Assembly (NCBI GenBank): GCA_007125475.1
Contig: SLDB01000333.1
Coordinates: forward strand, 1 to 14,228
Source of the DNA: Nitriliruptoraceae bacterium
GTDB lineage: Bacteria > Actinomycetota > Nitriliruptoria > Nitriliruptorales > Nitriliruptoraceae
Length of the DNA: 14,228 nt
Reading direction: 5' to 3'
Shown here piece after piece: positions 14,127 through 14,228 of the stretch; position 1 is the first letter of the stretch; each line of letters begins with the position of its first letter. A program made the translations under genes and the position numbers. The notes under the pieces were generated by a model, which was given only the letters and a program-made list of their open reading frames with translations, made no database searches and was not told where the DNA came from.

Positions 14127-14156
14127 CGGCCCCCGGGCCGGCACGGTGCCCCGTGC
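14127..14156 (+). promoter_or_regulatory. two adjacent hairpins in the infC-rpmI spacer
   Basis: CGGCC (14127-14131) pairs with GGCCG (14136-14140) around a four-base loop, and GCACGG (14141-14146) pairs with CCGTGC (14151-14156) around TGCC, so two GC-rich stems stand back to back. No T-run follows, which argues against a simple intrinsic terminator ahead of the ribosomal protein genes. In E. coli the L20 control region lies in the equivalent spacer; here a comparable role is only a guess. Confidence 0.45.
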
Positions 14157-14208
14157 ACGCCCCCGGAACCACCCCCGGACCCACCACCACGACGAAGGCG
14201 GAAGACCG

Positions 14209-14228
14209 ATGCCGAAGCAGAAGACCCA
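14209..14228 (+). CDS. rpmI: 50S ribosomal protein L35, first six codons (3' end outside window)
   Basis: The window ends 20 bases into this gene. The visible start ATG-CCG-AAG-CAG-AAG-ACC gives MPKQKT, the usual opening of L35 (MPK.KTH). Its place 138 bases after infC agrees with the widespread infC-rpmI-rplT operon, which supplies IF-3, L35 and L20. A purine-rich stretch (GAAGGCGGAAG, 14194-14204) precedes the ATG and can act as the ribosome-binding site. Confidence 0.85.

Overview
The window is a dense, very GC-rich housekeeping region whose gene order matches a block conserved across Actinomycetota: priA, def, fmt, rsmB, rpe, rib genes, then hisE/hisG, with infC-rpmI alongside. Third codon positions are almost always G or C, GTG starts outnumber ATG, and overlaps of the GTGA/ATGA type are frequent. 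The PriA fragment has degenerate helicase motifs of the actinobacterial kind. A response regulator with a GGDDF-type GGDEF domain between rpe and ribD points, as inference only, to a deep-branching actinobacterial lineage (Nitriliruptoria or Acidimicrobiia-like) rather than Streptomyces or Mycobacterium.

Layout. Plus strand, 1-11236: the 3' end of priA (1-662); def (731-1291), fmt (1373-2311) and rsmB (2308-3618), concerned with formyl-methionine handling and 16S rRNA methylation; rpe (3687-4376); a receiver-GGDEF protein (4373-5347); the riboflavin genes ribD (5382-6458), ribE (6458-7168), ribBA (7165-8547) and ribH (8544-9014), which together supply every dedicated enzyme from GTP and ribulose 5-phosphate to riboflavin except the intermediate phosphatase; and a HelD-like helicase (9011-11236) whose GTG start overlaps the ribH stop. 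Rpe makes ribulose 5-phosphate, the substrate of the RibB half of RibBA, so rpe and the rib genes are linked metabolically as well as by position. Minus strand, 12433-11264: hisE then hisG, convergent with the helicase. Plus strand again: a DUF1844 protein (12563-13003), a roughly 520-base leader with several strong hairpins, infC (13525-14070) starting on a non-canonical ATC codon, and the first six codons of rpmI (14209 to the window end).

Most of the window is ordinary core genome. The points that deserve attention are: the AUC start of infC and its structured leader; a four-copy 14-base tandem repeat that begins on the infC stop codon and runs into paired hairpins before rpmI; the GGDDF response regulator coupled to rpe; the HelD-like motor coupled to ribH; a divergent RibD reductase half; a three-copy direct repeat before def; and a hairpin in the hisE leader. 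I see no CRISPR array, insertion sequence, tRNA, rRNA or phage gene, and nothing that is clearly a wholly new system.
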